A stretch of 64,000 nt of DNA from Bacteroidota bacterium. Its GTDB lineage: Bacteria; Bacteroidota; Bacteroidia; Chitinophagales; Saprospiraceae. The notes beneath the pieces are model-generated. The model was not told the DNA's origin, ran no database searches, and saw only the letters and a program-made list of their open reading frames with translations. The position numbers and the translations under genes are program-made. The stretch spans positions 1 through 64,000 of the forward strand of contig JAIUPL010000024.1 of assembly GCA_020160935.1 (NCBI GenBank), in the 5' to 3' direction. Positions 44,687 through 54,700 of this stretch are shown piece by piece (position 1 is the stretch's first letter; every line of letters begins with the position of its first letter).

Positions 44687-46031
44687 GTTGCTTGTAAAGA
44701 GGCGACTCCTCTATAACAGGATTGACGCGTTTGTATGTACCATCATTGTATTCAAGTACAATGAGTTTTTCCAGCAAATCTTGCCATTTCTCATCAAAGG
44801 GAATGTACTGTCCTTTTGCATTGGCTTCCTTCAAAATTTTGAGCAAAGCCAGGTCTTCGGCTGAAACGTATTGGGAGGTTTGTGCCGCCAGTTTTTGAAT
44901 GCCTCTGTCCAGGTCTTTTGCAAAAATTTTGTTCACATCCTCATCCGCATACATATTGGTGTATTCTAGTATGCGCAATAATTCACGCGGCGAGCCACCA
45001 CCATACAGGATTGCTTTTCTGACAGTTTCTGGCTTGTCAAAGAGACTGGCATCAATTCTTCTATACACGAACTCTTCAAATCGTTTAATGGCTTCTTCTA
45101 CTATGGCGCTATCTTTCTCCCGAATTTTCACAAAAGGGAAAGAAACAACTGTACAGAACTGGGTTAGTTTTTGAGCCATTGGCATCAGTTCGATGGGCAG
45201 CGTGAATATTGTATTCACTTTAATTTGTCGGATGCGATCTGCTTCGTCGATGATTATCTTTTTACGAATATCAGTTGTTGCCGTTTTTTCCAGACCATCC
45301 ACTACAAACATAATTTCTTTGGCAATTGTTTGCTTCCGTAAAACGATGTTGACGGCTTCAATGAACTCGTTGATTTTTAAACTAAATTCTGTGAAGTTGC
45401 TACGGAAGGTAGTCCGGATTTTTTCTGCATTTTCTTTGTTTCCGGTGATATTTGATTTCAATTTGGCGGTGACACCCAGGAAACTAAACCAACTGGGGCT
45501 TTTCGCTTCTACCTCCAGTTCAAAGCCACCTTCTTTTTTGATGCTTTTGTTCACTTCTTTGACGCGTTCGCTAAACCAGTCAAAAAGGGAAGCCAAAATA
45601 TCTTTATCTACATCCAAATTTATTTTTTCAAACTCCTGAAAGAGCCTTTCCAACTGGAAAATCAGGATGTCCATGTATTCCATGTCGTTGAGATCCAAAC
45701 CATCGTCCAGATTACAAGTTACACAGAAAAAGCAGTCTTTATTGTGAAGTTTTTGAGAGATTTTGGCTAATTCAGACGTTTTTCCTGACCCTCGCATACC
45801 AGCCAAAAAGAGCAATGCTTTATTGACACGATTGGCTTCCTGATTGAAAATAAAGGTTTTTGGATGTACATTGAGGGTCTTGTAAATCATGCGATCCTCA
45901 AAATCACCACGCACATCGGAAAAATCGGTATAAAATTCATGGTCTGGTGTAATAGGTACATCAAACCGTACTGCGTTATCTACTTCAGCAAGCGTTTTTG
46001 CCTTTTTGTAAAAACTTAGGTCCGTACTCAT
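44676..46031 (-). CDS. P-loop ATPase (STAND/KAP-like)
   Basis: A 451-aa soluble ATPase. Walker A is GMRGSGKT (78-85). Walker B is in MFVVDGLEKT (Asp245, Glu248). VNTIFTLPIELM and GGGSPRELLRILEYTNMYAD resemble the sensor and lid region of STAND/ORC-type NTPases. The C-terminal 80 residues (LALLKILKEANAKGQYIPF, LEKLIVLEYNDGTYKRVNP) look like a winged helix. A long helical insertion (about 110-200) separates the Walker motifs. The end overlaps the start of the TPR gene, so the two are probably made together. Base composition is AT-richer than the flanks. Its role in conflict or regulation is inference. Confidence 0.85.
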   Translation of the reverse strand: MSTDLSFYKKAKTLAEVDNAVRFDVPITPDHEFYTDFSDVRGDFEDRMIYKTLNVHPKTFIFNQEANRVNKALLFLAGMRGSGKTSELAKISQKLHNKDCFFCVTCNLDDGLDLNDMEYMDILIFQLERLFQEFEKINLDVDKDILASLFDWFSERVKEVNKSIKKEGGFELEVEAKSPSWFSFLGVTAKLKSNITGNKENAEKIRTTFRSNFTEFSLKINEFIEAVNIVLRKQTIAKEIMFVVDGLEKTATTDIRKKIIIDEADRIRQIKVNTIFTLPIELMPMAQKLTQFCTVVSFPFVKIREKDSAIVEEAIKRFEEFVYRRIDASLFDKPETVRKAILYGGGSPRELLRILEYTNMYADEDVNKIFAKDLDRGIQKLAAQTSQYVSAEDLALLKILKEANAKGQYIPFDEKWQDLLEKLIVLEYNDGTYKRVNPVIEESPLYKQHVG

Positions 46032-46146
46032 CTAGTCAATGAATTTTGAGGCACAAAAGTACAGCAATGAGTGCGAACTTTCAAAAAGTTGTCAAACCTG
46101 GTTTACAACATATCTTCAACCCTCAAAAACACCACTGCCCACCCGC

Positions 46147-46728
46147 ATGTCCGAACTCGCTACCCGCATCCACGCCTTTTTCAACCAGTACCACCCCGTC
46201 CCACTGGAATACTGGGAACGCTTTGCCGCGCGGATGCACCGACGGCGTTTTGCCAAAAATGAGGTGCTAAAACAGGCAGGTGAAACGGAGCGCTACCTAT
46301 CCTTTATCACGGAAGGGGTAGGTGGCGCCTTCGCTTATCGGGAAGGGCGCGAGGTGTGCCTGGATTTCTCTACAGAGAATCAGTTTTTTGGCGATTATGC
46401 CTCGTTTTTGCAGCAGCAGCCGGGCCCGGTATTTACCATGGCCGTAGAGCCGTTGGAAGTGTACAGCATCGGATTCGCAGATTTGCAGCAACTATACAAT
46501 ACCACGCCGGAGGGCATTCGGGCGGCCCGGGCGGCAGCCGAAGCATTGTTTATCGAAAGCCAGCAACGCCAACTCGATCTGCTGATCAAAACGGCCGAAG
46601 AGCGCTACCGCGAACTATTTGCTGCTTATCCCGACCTGCTGCTGCGCCTGCCACAGAAACACATCGCTTCGTGGCTAGGGATCACACCTGAAAGTTTGAG
46701 CCGAATACGAAAATCGGTAGCGACGTAG
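46147..46728 (+). CDS. Crp/Fnr-family transcriptional regulator
   Basis: A 193-aa protein starts at the ATG at 46147. The cNMP-binding-type beta-roll is at about 20-120 (FAKNEVLKQAGETERYLSFI, GREVCLDFSTENQFFGDYAS) with a long dimerisation helix (about 120-150). The C-terminal helix-turn-helix is RLPQKHIASWLGITPESLSR. This is the Bacteroidota short form of Crp, whose effector is usually unknown. It runs divergently from the STAND-like ATPase, about 115 bases away, so it could regulate that pair. Confidence 0.9.
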   Translation: MSELATRIHAFFNQYHPVPLEYWERFAARMHRRRFAKNEVLKQAGETERYLSFITEGVGGAFAYREGREVCLDFSTENQFFGDYASFLQQQPGPVFTMAVEPLEVYSIGFADLQQLYNTTPEGIRAARAAAEALFIESQQRQLDLLIKTAEERYRELFAAYPDLLLRLPQKHIASWLGITPESLSRIRKSVAT

Positions 46729-46783
46729 CGGGATGGGACAATGGTAAGACGGATTTTTTCGGATTTCAACGGATGGTTTTCAT

Positions 46784-46915
46784 AAAAAGCGCGGTGTACG
46801 CTACGCCTTGTGTCCTTTGTGAAACCTTGGTGCACTTCGTGGTTAAAAAAATTTTACCACAAAGGCCACCAAGGTTTCACAAAGGACACAAGGCGTAGCG
46901 TACACCGCGCTTTTT
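46784..46915. repeat. family A palindrome, copy 4
   Basis: Arms 46784-46843 and 46856-46915 are 60 bases each, with only a few mismatches in the inner part (GCACTTCG against GGCCTTTG). They include AGCGCGGTGTACGCTACGCC. The loop is 12 bases. It is the most complete copy and lies in the 329-base gap between two same-strand genes; no gene is seen there. Confidence 0.93.
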
Positions 46916-47057
46916 GAGAAATATACGCCATAAACTGACAAATTCGCTTCATCCCGAGTTTCCTCCTGCTATGGCGCGCACCTCGATTTCTTACCATACA
47001 TCAATGTTTGACTTGCCCGCCCGCCGGAATTTTGCAACAAAAATTCCGGCCTTTCAC

Positions 47058-47750
47058 ATGAAGCACCCATTCCTTCCCATTCTGCTCTCCGCACTCGGTA
47101 CGGCTGCACTCCTTCCGCTCAATTATTTCCTGGAGCCGCAACTGCATCTTTCCTTTTCAGAAAATCCGGCGATTAACCGCATGGCAGCCGCACAGATATG
47201 TACGCTCGCGCTAGTGGCCCTGGTGTTGTGGGCTGTGCGGCGTCTTCATCCCGAGGGTTTTCGAAAATACTGGTGGCTGGGCGATGCGGCTGCGCCCGCT
47301 GAAAAAGTGGCCTGGCTCGGCATCAGGGAAAACGAGTCGTGGCGTTCGGTGGGCGCAGGGTTTTCGCTGGTGGTGACAGCAGCCACAGCCGCATTTATGT
47401 GGTTGGGTGTTTACCAAAAAACGCCCATTGTCTGGCTCGATTTGTTGCCCTGGGTGCTGCTCTTTTCCCTTTCCAATTCATTTTCCGAGGAAATGCTTAC
47501 TCGTTTCACCCTGGCAGCCGGGCTCGACGGGGTGCAGAGCAAGGCACAAATTTGCCTGTGGAGCGCAGCCATTTTCGGGGGAGTACACTTTTTCGGTACT
47601 CCCGGCGGCATCATGGGCGTCTTGATGGCCGGGTTCCTCGGCTGGCTGCTGGCCAAATCGGTCGTGGAAACACGGGGCTTTGGCTGGGCCTGGTTCATTC
47701 ATTTTTTGCAGGATGTGGTCATCATTTTTGCATTGCTGCATGTGGAGTAG
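47058..47750 (+). CDS. CPBP-family intramembrane glutamic protease
   Basis: A 230-aa membrane protein (start ATG 47058) with about five to six TMs. The three CPBP (CAAX/Abi) motifs are present: EEMLTR (Glu144, Glu145, Arg149), FGGVH (Phe173 to His177) and HFLQD (His215 to Asp219). The family includes Rce1-like CAAX proteases and bacteriocin self-immunity proteins. The local context (Crp regulator upstream, TPR/barrel protein downstream) does not specify its substrate. Confidence 0.9.
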   Translation: MKHPFLPILLSALGTAALLPLNYFLEPQLHLSFSENPAINRMAAAQICTLALVALVLWAVRRLHPEGFRKYWWLGDAAAPAEKVAWLGIRENESWRSVGAGFSLVVTAATAAFMWLGVYQKTPIVWLDLLPWVLLFSLSNSFSEEMLTRFTLAAGLDGVQSKAQICLWSAAIFGGVHFFGTPGGIMGVLMAGFLGWLLAKSVVETRGFGWAWFIHFLQDVVIIFALLHVE

Positions 47751-47817
47751 TGGGTGTTTGTCTCATAAGTACGGTACAAAGAAATAAGTTGGACTAATAT
47801 TTTGTATTCCATCCTGA

Positions 47818-47850
47818 AAACCTATGAGGTTTTTAAAACCTCATAGGTTT
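47818..47850. terminator. perfect hairpin AAACCTATGAGGTTTT
   Basis: AAACCTATGAGGTTTT (47818-47833) and AAAACCTCATAGGTTT (47835-47850) are perfect 16-base complements with a 1-base loop. It lies 68 bases after the CPBP stop. The rest of the gap 47751-48156 holds no gene I accept; an open frame at 47856-48341 has no recognisable start or composition. Confidence 0.75.
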
Positions 47851-48156
47851 AACGCTTGAATAAATTAAAATTTGGCAGACGGTATTTGTTGGGCACTCAT
47901 GAGACAGCCACAAGGCTCACCCAATCCGCACATTCCCCTCCCCAACCCGCATTTCCCACCACCGAACCAGAAACCACCTCTTTTTCACCCCAAAAACGCC
48001 ATTTTTCCCGCCTTTTCCGATTCAGTCGCCTATTCGCCCCACTGAGTCAGCCGAACTTTTGCTTCAGATTGTTTGAGTTGCAGGCGCTTTCGCTGCGTCC
48101 CCATCTTGCAGCCAATTCATCGATCATTTCCCATTGTCGAACAAAAACAATCTCGT

Positions 48157-49479
48157 ATGAAATCCCTTGTCACTTTTATCTGTATGCTTGTTGCGGGACT
48201 GTCGGCGCTGTGCGCCCAGGACCTCGGGCAAGCGCGGCAACTGGCCATTTCGGGCCGACACGCCGATGCCGAAAAAATGTTCGGCCAACTGCTCCAGCAA
48301 GACCCCGACAACCTCGAAACCATGCTGGCTGCTGCGTATAACTACGCCTGGAGCGGGCAGTACGACAACGCCCGCAAAACCTTCGACCGCGTGCTCACGC
48401 TGTCGCCCAGGCACCCCGAAGCACTTATCGGAAAAGGCTACACCCTGGCCTGGGCGGGTGAATACGGCGCTGCTAAAACGCCGTTTCAAATCCTCGACAA
48501 AGTGTCGCCCGGCAGTTGGGAGGCCAAAAAAGGACTCGGTTATGTGTACCTCTGGCAGGGCAACAGCCCCGTCGCCATCCGTTATTTTGAAGAACTAGTG
48601 CTGGCATTTCCCAAAGAAATCGAGTACTACAACGCCCTTGGGCAGGCCTACGTCCAGGACGGGCAAATGAAAATGGCGCGCATCACGCTCGAAAGCGGCC
48701 TGGCCCTGGAACCCGGCAATCGGGTAGCGCAGGAATTACTCAACAGCACCTACCAGCAAGCGGCGCCACTCGAACTGGACGTGGTGACCGGCTACAGCGT
48801 GGCCGATGGCGAGGGCAATTTCGGCTTGCGCACCTTGCAAATCAACCGCGTGGTGAACAAATCCCTGCGCCTGTTTCTGCGCTACGACAACTCCCTGACA
48901 CTCGACTTGTCCTCCCTCGTGCGCCAAAACCAGCAAGGCATGTCCTTCACAGGCGGTGGTGTGGTGAAATGGGATCGCCGCTTGGTTACGCGCCTCGACT
49001 ACGGCATGCGCCTCCTGCCCGGCAGCCTGCGCCAGCAGGTGCTGAGCGGCGAGCAGGTGCTGTTTCTGCCCAACAACATGGCGCTGAAAGCAGGCGGCTT
49101 TCTCGGACTCAGCAAGCAGGTCAACAACGAATGGATGACCTATCTGGGTGTTCGGGTGCCGGTCAGCAAGGCTTACGCCATCGAGCCGTATTACTTCTAC
49201 GCTCATGTGGAAAACAGCCCCTTGCCCGAAAGCAGGATTATGCTGAACAACCAGTTTCGGCTGGGCCGCGGCTACGAACTCAACCTCGGCGCCTTGTACG
49301 GCAAAGCCGGTTACCGGCCGGAAGGTGGCGGCAGCAACGACCTGCGCGGCGCTTTCTGTTCGGCTATCCTGCCCTTCAACAAGTACATCTGGGGGCTGGC
49401 TTCACTGCGCTGGGAAAAAGGGCCGTCGAGCCAACTGACGGCTTTTACTGCGGGCATCAAGTGCAGAATGGAGAAATAA
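48157..49479 (+). CDS. TPR plus outer-membrane beta-barrel exopolysaccharide-type protein
   Basis: A 440-aa protein (signal MKSLVTFICMLVAGLSALCA, cleaved before QDL). Residues about 22-210 carry five TPR-like helical pairs (GRHADAEKMFGQLLQQDPDN, GQYDNARKTFDRVLTLSPRH, NSPVAIRYFEELVLAFPKEI). From about 215 the sequence is amphipathic strands of an outer-membrane barrel (RLFLRYDNSLTLDLSSL, MTYLGVRVPVSKAYAIEPYY, RGYELNLGALYGKAGYRP). TPR plus barrel is the plan of BcsC/PgaA/AlgK-E-type secretins and of the YaiO family. The next gene encodes a BcsA-like glycosyltransferase, so I infer polysaccharide export. Confidence 0.85.
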   Translation: MKSLVTFICMLVAGLSALCAQDLGQARQLAISGRHADAEKMFGQLLQQDPDNLETMLAAAYNYAWSGQYDNARKTFDRVLTLSPRHPEALIGKGYTLAWAGEYGAAKTPFQILDKVSPGSWEAKKGLGYVYLWQGNSPVAIRYFEELVLAFPKEIEYYNALGQAYVQDGQMKMARITLESGLALEPGNRVAQELLNSTYQQAAPLELDVVTGYSVADGEGNFGLRTLQINRVVNKSLRLFLRYDNSLTLDLSSLVRQNQQGMSFTGGGVVKWDRRLVTRLDYGMRLLPGSLRQQVLSGEQVLFLPNNMALKAGGFLGLSKQVNNEWMTYLGVRVPVSKAYAIEPYYFYAHVENSPLPESRIMLNNQFRLGRGYELNLGALYGKAGYRPEGGGSNDLRGAFCSAILPFNKYIWGLASLRWEKGPSSQLTAFTAGIKCRMEK

Positions 49480-49560
49480 GCGGCTCCGGTTCACCTACTT
49501 TTTTTACAACAGACAGGCAAGTCACCTTTTCCCACACAGCGGGGCTGTTTTTTCTTGTAA

Positions 49561-49691
49561 AACCACGATTTTTTATTTAACCACCAAGGACACAAAGGAT
49601 TGCACAAAGAGCACAAAGTATTGAATATTAGACCTCCGTGTCCTTTGTGTAATCCTTTGTGTCCTTGGTGGTTAAATAAAAATTAGTGGTT
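49561..49691. repeat. family A palindrome, copy 5
   Basis: Arms 49561-49618 and 49634-49691 pair with few mismatches (AACCACCAAGGACACAAAGG against its complement; AACCAC/GTGGTT at the ends). The right arm ends 31 bases before the ATG of the glycosyltransferase and could fold in its leader RNA. Confidence 0.88.
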
Positions 49692-49721
49692 CAACCGGAA
49701 AACAACGGTAAGGCGCTCGCC

Positions 49722-51617
49722 ATGTCCTCAACCTTCCTTCCCATGAACGTTCAACCTACCAACCTCGATTTTATACACTCCCCGGCCCTCCCCAAACCAC
49801 TCGTTTCAGCTGAAAAATCGCATCAAAACAGCCACGCTAAACAGGCAACAAAAACCGTGCAGTCGCCCAGCCCGGCCATGTACCTCGTCGTTTTCGGCGT
49901 CTGGATGGCGGCTTTGGTGTGGTTTCAGCCGCGTTTGTTTCTCTTGCTCGACATGGCCTACAACTGGCCGAGCCGCCTGGCGCTGCTGACCTTCATCTTT
50001 TTCATCGACTTTGCCTGGTTGTATGGCGTGTACAACCTGACGGTGATCGGATTTGCAGCATGGTATCGCTCTTTTTCCCAAAAAAGCACCGAACAACTGG
50101 CGGTTATGCCACTGTTGCACCATCCGCCGATTGCTGTTTTGTACACCACCTGCAATGATTTTGTGGAAAAAAGCGTGCTTTCCTGTGTACAGCAGGATTA
50201 CCCGAACTACCGCGTGTACATCCTCGATGATTCCTCGGATGCGGGTTGTAAAATGCAGGTAGACCAGTTTGCGGCCCGCTATCCCGCGCTGGTACAGGTG
50301 GTGCGCCGTGCCGACCGCAAGGCGTTCAAGGCTGGCAATATGAACCACGGTCTGGCCAATGTAGCCATCACGGAGCCCTATTTTGCCATTGCCGATGCCG
50401 ATGAAATCCTGCCACCCGATTTTCTGAGCAAAACCGTGGCAGTGATGGAAAACGACCCGACTTGCGGCTTCGTGCAGGCCAACCACCGCGCCAATCCGGA
50501 GTCTGAATCCGCCCTGTCGCATTCGGTGGGTGTCGGCATTGATATTCACTGGAAATGGTGCCAGCCGCTGCGCAACGACTACGGTTTTGTGATGTTTCTG
50601 GGCCACGGGGCCTTGCTGCGCCGCAAATGCTGGGAAGAAATGGGCGGTTTCCCCGACATCGTCAGCGAAGACCTGGGTTTTGCCATCCATGCCCGTGAAA
50701 GCGGCTACCGCGGCCGTTTTCTGGAAAATGTGGTGTGCTACGAGGACTTTCCTGATTCCGTACGCGCTTTTCGCATCCGCCACATGAAATGGACGCGTGG
50801 CACTTCCGAATTCCTGTCGAAAAAAATGGGCTGGCTGCTGCGCGCCCGAAATATCACCTGGACCGAGAAGTTCGACATCCTGTTCCCGACGCTCAACCTG
50901 CCGCTCACGCTTCTGTACTTTGTGTTTATGCTGAACGCCAATTTGCTCTTGCCCCTGTTTTTCGGTTTCTCACAGGACGTGACGTTTGTGTTGGGCGGAC
51001 GGGAATTTCAGATGCCGATTATGGCCCTTGCCCCGGGTTTTCAGGTGATTTATGACTGGGATTTTTACCTGATTACCTTGATGACTTTCTTTGCGCCGGT
51101 GCTGTCGTTTATTATTGCTATGGCCCATAAGCCTTGGAAATTATTCAAATTCCTGAGTCACAGCACGGTGTTGTATGCTGCGCTCACGCCCCTGTCGAGT
51201 ATTGGTGTGCTGGCGTATTTTATTTCAGGAAAAGCCACATTTCTGGTGACCGGCGACGCACGTCAAACCGAACACAAGGCTGAAAAGACAGGCTCCGGCT
51301 GGCTGTCGCAGATACGCGAAGGTTGGCAGCAATTGATCGGCAAAAGCCACCCCGATACGCGCATTGTGCAGGGTTTTGAAATCGCAACGGGGCTGTTGTT
51401 CGGCCTTGCGGCGCTGGTCATGTTCCAGATTTCCTTTTTGGGCTTGTGTCTGGCTTTTTTGATGTTGCCCTTGCTGCACCATGTCGATTGGGATAACCGG
51501 GTGGTCAGGAAACTGGTGTACATTCCATTTTTGTTGATTTTGCTGGGCGTTACGCTTTCGGGTTTGAGTGTGTTTGGAATGAAAGCGGTATTTTTTGGGT
51601 ACGGGTTTCATTTTTGA
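49722..51617 (+). CDS. membrane glycosyltransferase family 2, BcsA/HasA-like
   Basis: A 631-aa processive-type GT2 synthase. I chose the ATG at 49722; GTG 49686 and ATG 49743 are possible. Two N-terminal TMs (about 52-110) are followed by the catalytic domain: VLYTTCNDF (first Asp, about 145), KAGNMNHGLA, the UDP-binding DAD (225-227), SED (315-317, TED-type), and RHMKW (353-357) where QxxRW is expected. Four to five further TMs follow (about 375-600). A cellulose-, hyaluronan- or PNAG-type product is plausible. No PilZ domain is seen, so c-di-GMP control is not evident. The RHMKW change is noted in the findings. Confidence 0.88.
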   Translation: MSSTFLPMNVQPTNLDFIHSPALPKPLVSAEKSHQNSHAKQATKTVQSPSPAMYLVVFGVWMAALVWFQPRLFLLLDMAYNWPSRLALLTFIFFIDFAWLYGVYNLTVIGFAAWYRSFSQKSTEQLAVMPLLHHPPIAVLYTTCNDFVEKSVLSCVQQDYPNYRVYILDDSSDAGCKMQVDQFAARYPALVQVVRRADRKAFKAGNMNHGLANVAITEPYFAIADADEILPPDFLSKTVAVMENDPTCGFVQANHRANPESESALSHSVGVGIDIHWKWCQPLRNDYGFVMFLGHGALLRRKCWEEMGGFPDIVSEDLGFAIHARESGYRGRFLENVVCYEDFPDSVRAFRIRHMKWTRGTSEFLSKKMGWLLRARNITWTEKFDILFPTLNLPLTLLYFVFMLNANLLLPLFFGFSQDVTFVLGGREFQMPIMALAPGFQVIYDWDFYLITLMTFFAPVLSFIIAMAHKPWKLFKFLSHSTVLYAALTPLSSIGVLAYFISGKATFLVTGDARQTEHKAEKTGSGWLSQIREGWQQLIGKSHPDTRIVQGFEIATGLLFGLAALVMFQISFLGLCLAFLMLPLLHHVDWDNRVVRKLVYIPFLLILLGVTLSGLSVFGMKAVFFGYGFHF

Positions 51618-51762
51618 TTTACCACGAAGTTATTTTTTACCACGAAGGACACAAAGGTTTCACAAAGTTCACAAAGTGTTGTATGTGAACCCTTTGTGAA
51701 CCTTGTGAAACCTTTGTGTCCTTCGTGGTAAAAAACTTCGTGTAAAACCCTTCGCGGTAAAA
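51618..51762. repeat. family A palindrome, copy 6, between convergent stops
   Basis: Inner arms 51638-51676 and 51692-51731 pair (ACCACGAAGGACACAAAGG against CCTTTGTGTCCTTCGTGGT). Outer words TTTACCACGAAG and CTTCGCGGTAAAAAA extend to within a few bases of both stop codons (TGA 51615-51617 and TAG complement 51765-51767). Confidence 0.88.
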
Positions 51763-51764
51763 AA

Positions 51765-54700
51765 CTACCGCACCACCAAAATTCTGGCACCTGTTCGCCC
51801 TTCTGCCGACACCTGCACTACATACGCACCTGCAGGAAGCCCGCGCAATTGCACCTGTCTGCTCCCGTTTGCCAACGTCTGTTGAATCAGGCTTTTTCCT
51901 GCACTGTCGAATACCTGAACCAATACAAAATTTTCATTGTCAGGCAATTGTATCAAAACAGGCTGATGTGCAGAAGCCGGATTCGGGCCCATGCTGAATT
52001 CCAGCGCGCCTGACATTTCAGTCACTCTGGACGCATCATCCACAATCGTCACCGCCGTGTTGGTCACCACGGGCGCATTGTAATCGAAGTAAATGGACGC
52101 CGTATTGGTCAGGCTGTCGCCGTCCGCCAGATTCGGTAGAGCAGCGATGGAATACTGCACAAAACCATGGCTGCCTGCTTCATCTGAAATGCTGTCGGGC
52201 AAATGAATCTGATCGAAAAAGAACTCCAGCACGCGTGGTTGCACAAAACGCACCCGCACCGGGTGGCTGGCTGCATCGAGCCGGAATGTGAGCGGGTTGA
52301 AATCCGTTTCCAGCGTGTCTAAAATACGCACGAAAGTAGCCGGGTAATTGCCGGTATTCTGGAAACGAATGCGGTAGCCCAGTCGTTTTTCCGCCTGAAT
52401 ATCAGCAATTGGCACCGTGTTGCCCTGCAATGCCGTTTTGTCGTTGGGGTCGAAAGAGCCAACGACGGTTTGCAGCAACGTATCCAGGTTGTTTTCGGGC
52501 AGGTCGTCGGGCCAGGTGTTCGTTTCCACCCAGGCGATATTTTGTAAGGTTGCGCCTATCGGTACTGATCCTGACAAGAGCACCGTGGCGCTCACTACCT
52601 TATTCCCCAGGGGCGAGAGCGCTATATTGCTCCACACGATGGTATCGTTTTGTAAAACAGCCGGCGGTTCGGCATGCAGGAATTCATAGCCGGGTGCAGG
52701 CACCAGTTTTACGGTGGCGCCGGCTGTTTGCAGACTCGCATTTTGCACGTATCCTGTCAGCGACAATGTAAAGCCAGGTCGTGGTACTGTGTTGTCTGTC
52801 AGTAAAATATGTATGTCGTTGGTATCGGAATACAGTGCAAAATCCAGGCTGTCTGCAGGCTGATTTACGGCATACTGCATCGGCGACGCAGTCAGGAAAG
52901 AGTAGGGCAGGACAGGCTTCAGGATGTCGGGCGAATCGTACAACAAAGCGAAGTAACCCTGTGCATTGCTCAACGCATAGTGCTGGTTATTTTGTGTAAA
53001 TACCAATACGTGCGGTACACCCTGCTCGTCACCGTCCATTTGCTGGTTGTTGTTGCTGTCGGCAAAAATGCGGCCTTGTAATTTTAATAAAACCAGTTCC
53101 GAAACTTTGGTGTGTACCATTAATGCTACTGCGGTATTGCTGCCGGGATAATACACGGTCATGGACATATACACATCGTCGCCGAAGGTTTTTAGAAAAT
53201 CTACCCCTGCAATGTAAAATTCTGAGAAGATGCCTGCTGGCGGCACATTCGACAAAAACCACGGATCGCCGCCACTGTCGCTGTAAACGGTACGGGCGCT
53301 GTTGGTGGCAAAAACGCGGTCACCGACACCTGTCATCAAGGTTGGGTTAATAAAAGGCTCCTCCGGAGGCCCAGGCAAATAAGCCCAACTACCACCCTGA
53401 TTATCAGACATATACAGGCCATATTCGGCCGATTTTGCAAATACCCGCTCTCCCACTACAAACAATTCCTCACATATGAATCCGAAAGGTAACCCGTTAT
53501 TCGCCGGCACAAATGTTTGACCCGTATCGAGCGAAACCTGTATGCCATCGCCAACCGGGCTGTTGGTGAAAATAAGGCCATTGAGCACTTGCATTCGATA
53601 AACATTCTCCACATTGCCCGGAAGTGGCTGAAATTCCTGAGTGTCGATATCATAAGAATACAGCGCAAAACCAAAGGCTAAAACCAGGACCTTCTGTCCA
53701 CCCAAATACCTGAATGTTTGAATAAACGGGGCATCGGGGTCATCGAACGTCCATGTTTCACCGTTGTCTTCAGAACGTAAAAAACCATGCTGACCATCAT
53801 AGTTTATAAGTATTACACCATTTATTTGTTGTATTTCCCCTGCAAATCCACTTTGGAAATATCGGACGAGCCGATAGGTTATCCCACCATCAAATGTAGT
53901 GTAGAGCCGATATTGGTCTACAACCACCCAAGACGCAGGGCCGGTTTTTAGCGCGTCTAAAAAAGGGCTGGTTGGCAGGCCCGACTGTCGGGTTTCCCAC
54001 TGCGTTTCATCTTCAGAAATGGCGTAGCAATTCGTATTGGTTAACAGGCGTTTGCCGCCGGGTGTGAGGTAACTTTTGAACATCGTCTCCGTAAAGTCGA
54101 TTTGGGGGTACACCTGTGTCCAGGTCACGCCGTTGTCGGTACTGCGCCACTGGCTGATGATGCCCATATCGTCGCGGCGGGTAGCCAGCAGTGCATCACC
54201 TTCTTCCAGCATATTGAGGATAAACGAACCATTGAAAAACGGCAGCGAGTTCCAGGTCTCGCCGCTATCGTCCGAACGCATGAGCACTCCTACCTGGTTG
54301 TTGTAAAAAATGCTGCTTCCATGCACCAGCAAGCGGTCGTACCCTACGCCCTGGTTATTGATCGGAATGTTGGAAATTGATTTTTGCCAGGTCACGCCAT
54401 TGTTGTCCGACCAGCGGATACCATCTGTGCTGAGCAGCAGCAGGCGTTGTCCAAACTCGACCATGCGCAGGTTGTAGTTAAATGCCGGCGCTGTAAAAAT
54501 GGCTTCATTGTCATCACTGCCGCGCAACTGCCGCACTACATTTTCATAACTGACCAGCAGCATAGTATCTTCCCGGATGACCTTGGACACCGGCCCGCTC
54601 AGGCCCACTGCGCCCCAGAACTGAAATGACAGGCCGCCGTCGTCGCTGATCCAGGTAGAATCCTTGCCATTGCGAACAGCCGAAGCATACACTTTATCCT

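Noticed and set aside
47856-48341. Open frame of about 160 codons overlapping the start of the TPR/barrel gene
   Set aside because: It overlaps the signal peptide and first TPR of the real gene in another frame. Its protein is a Pro/Ser/Phe-rich string without a fold or a homologue I know.
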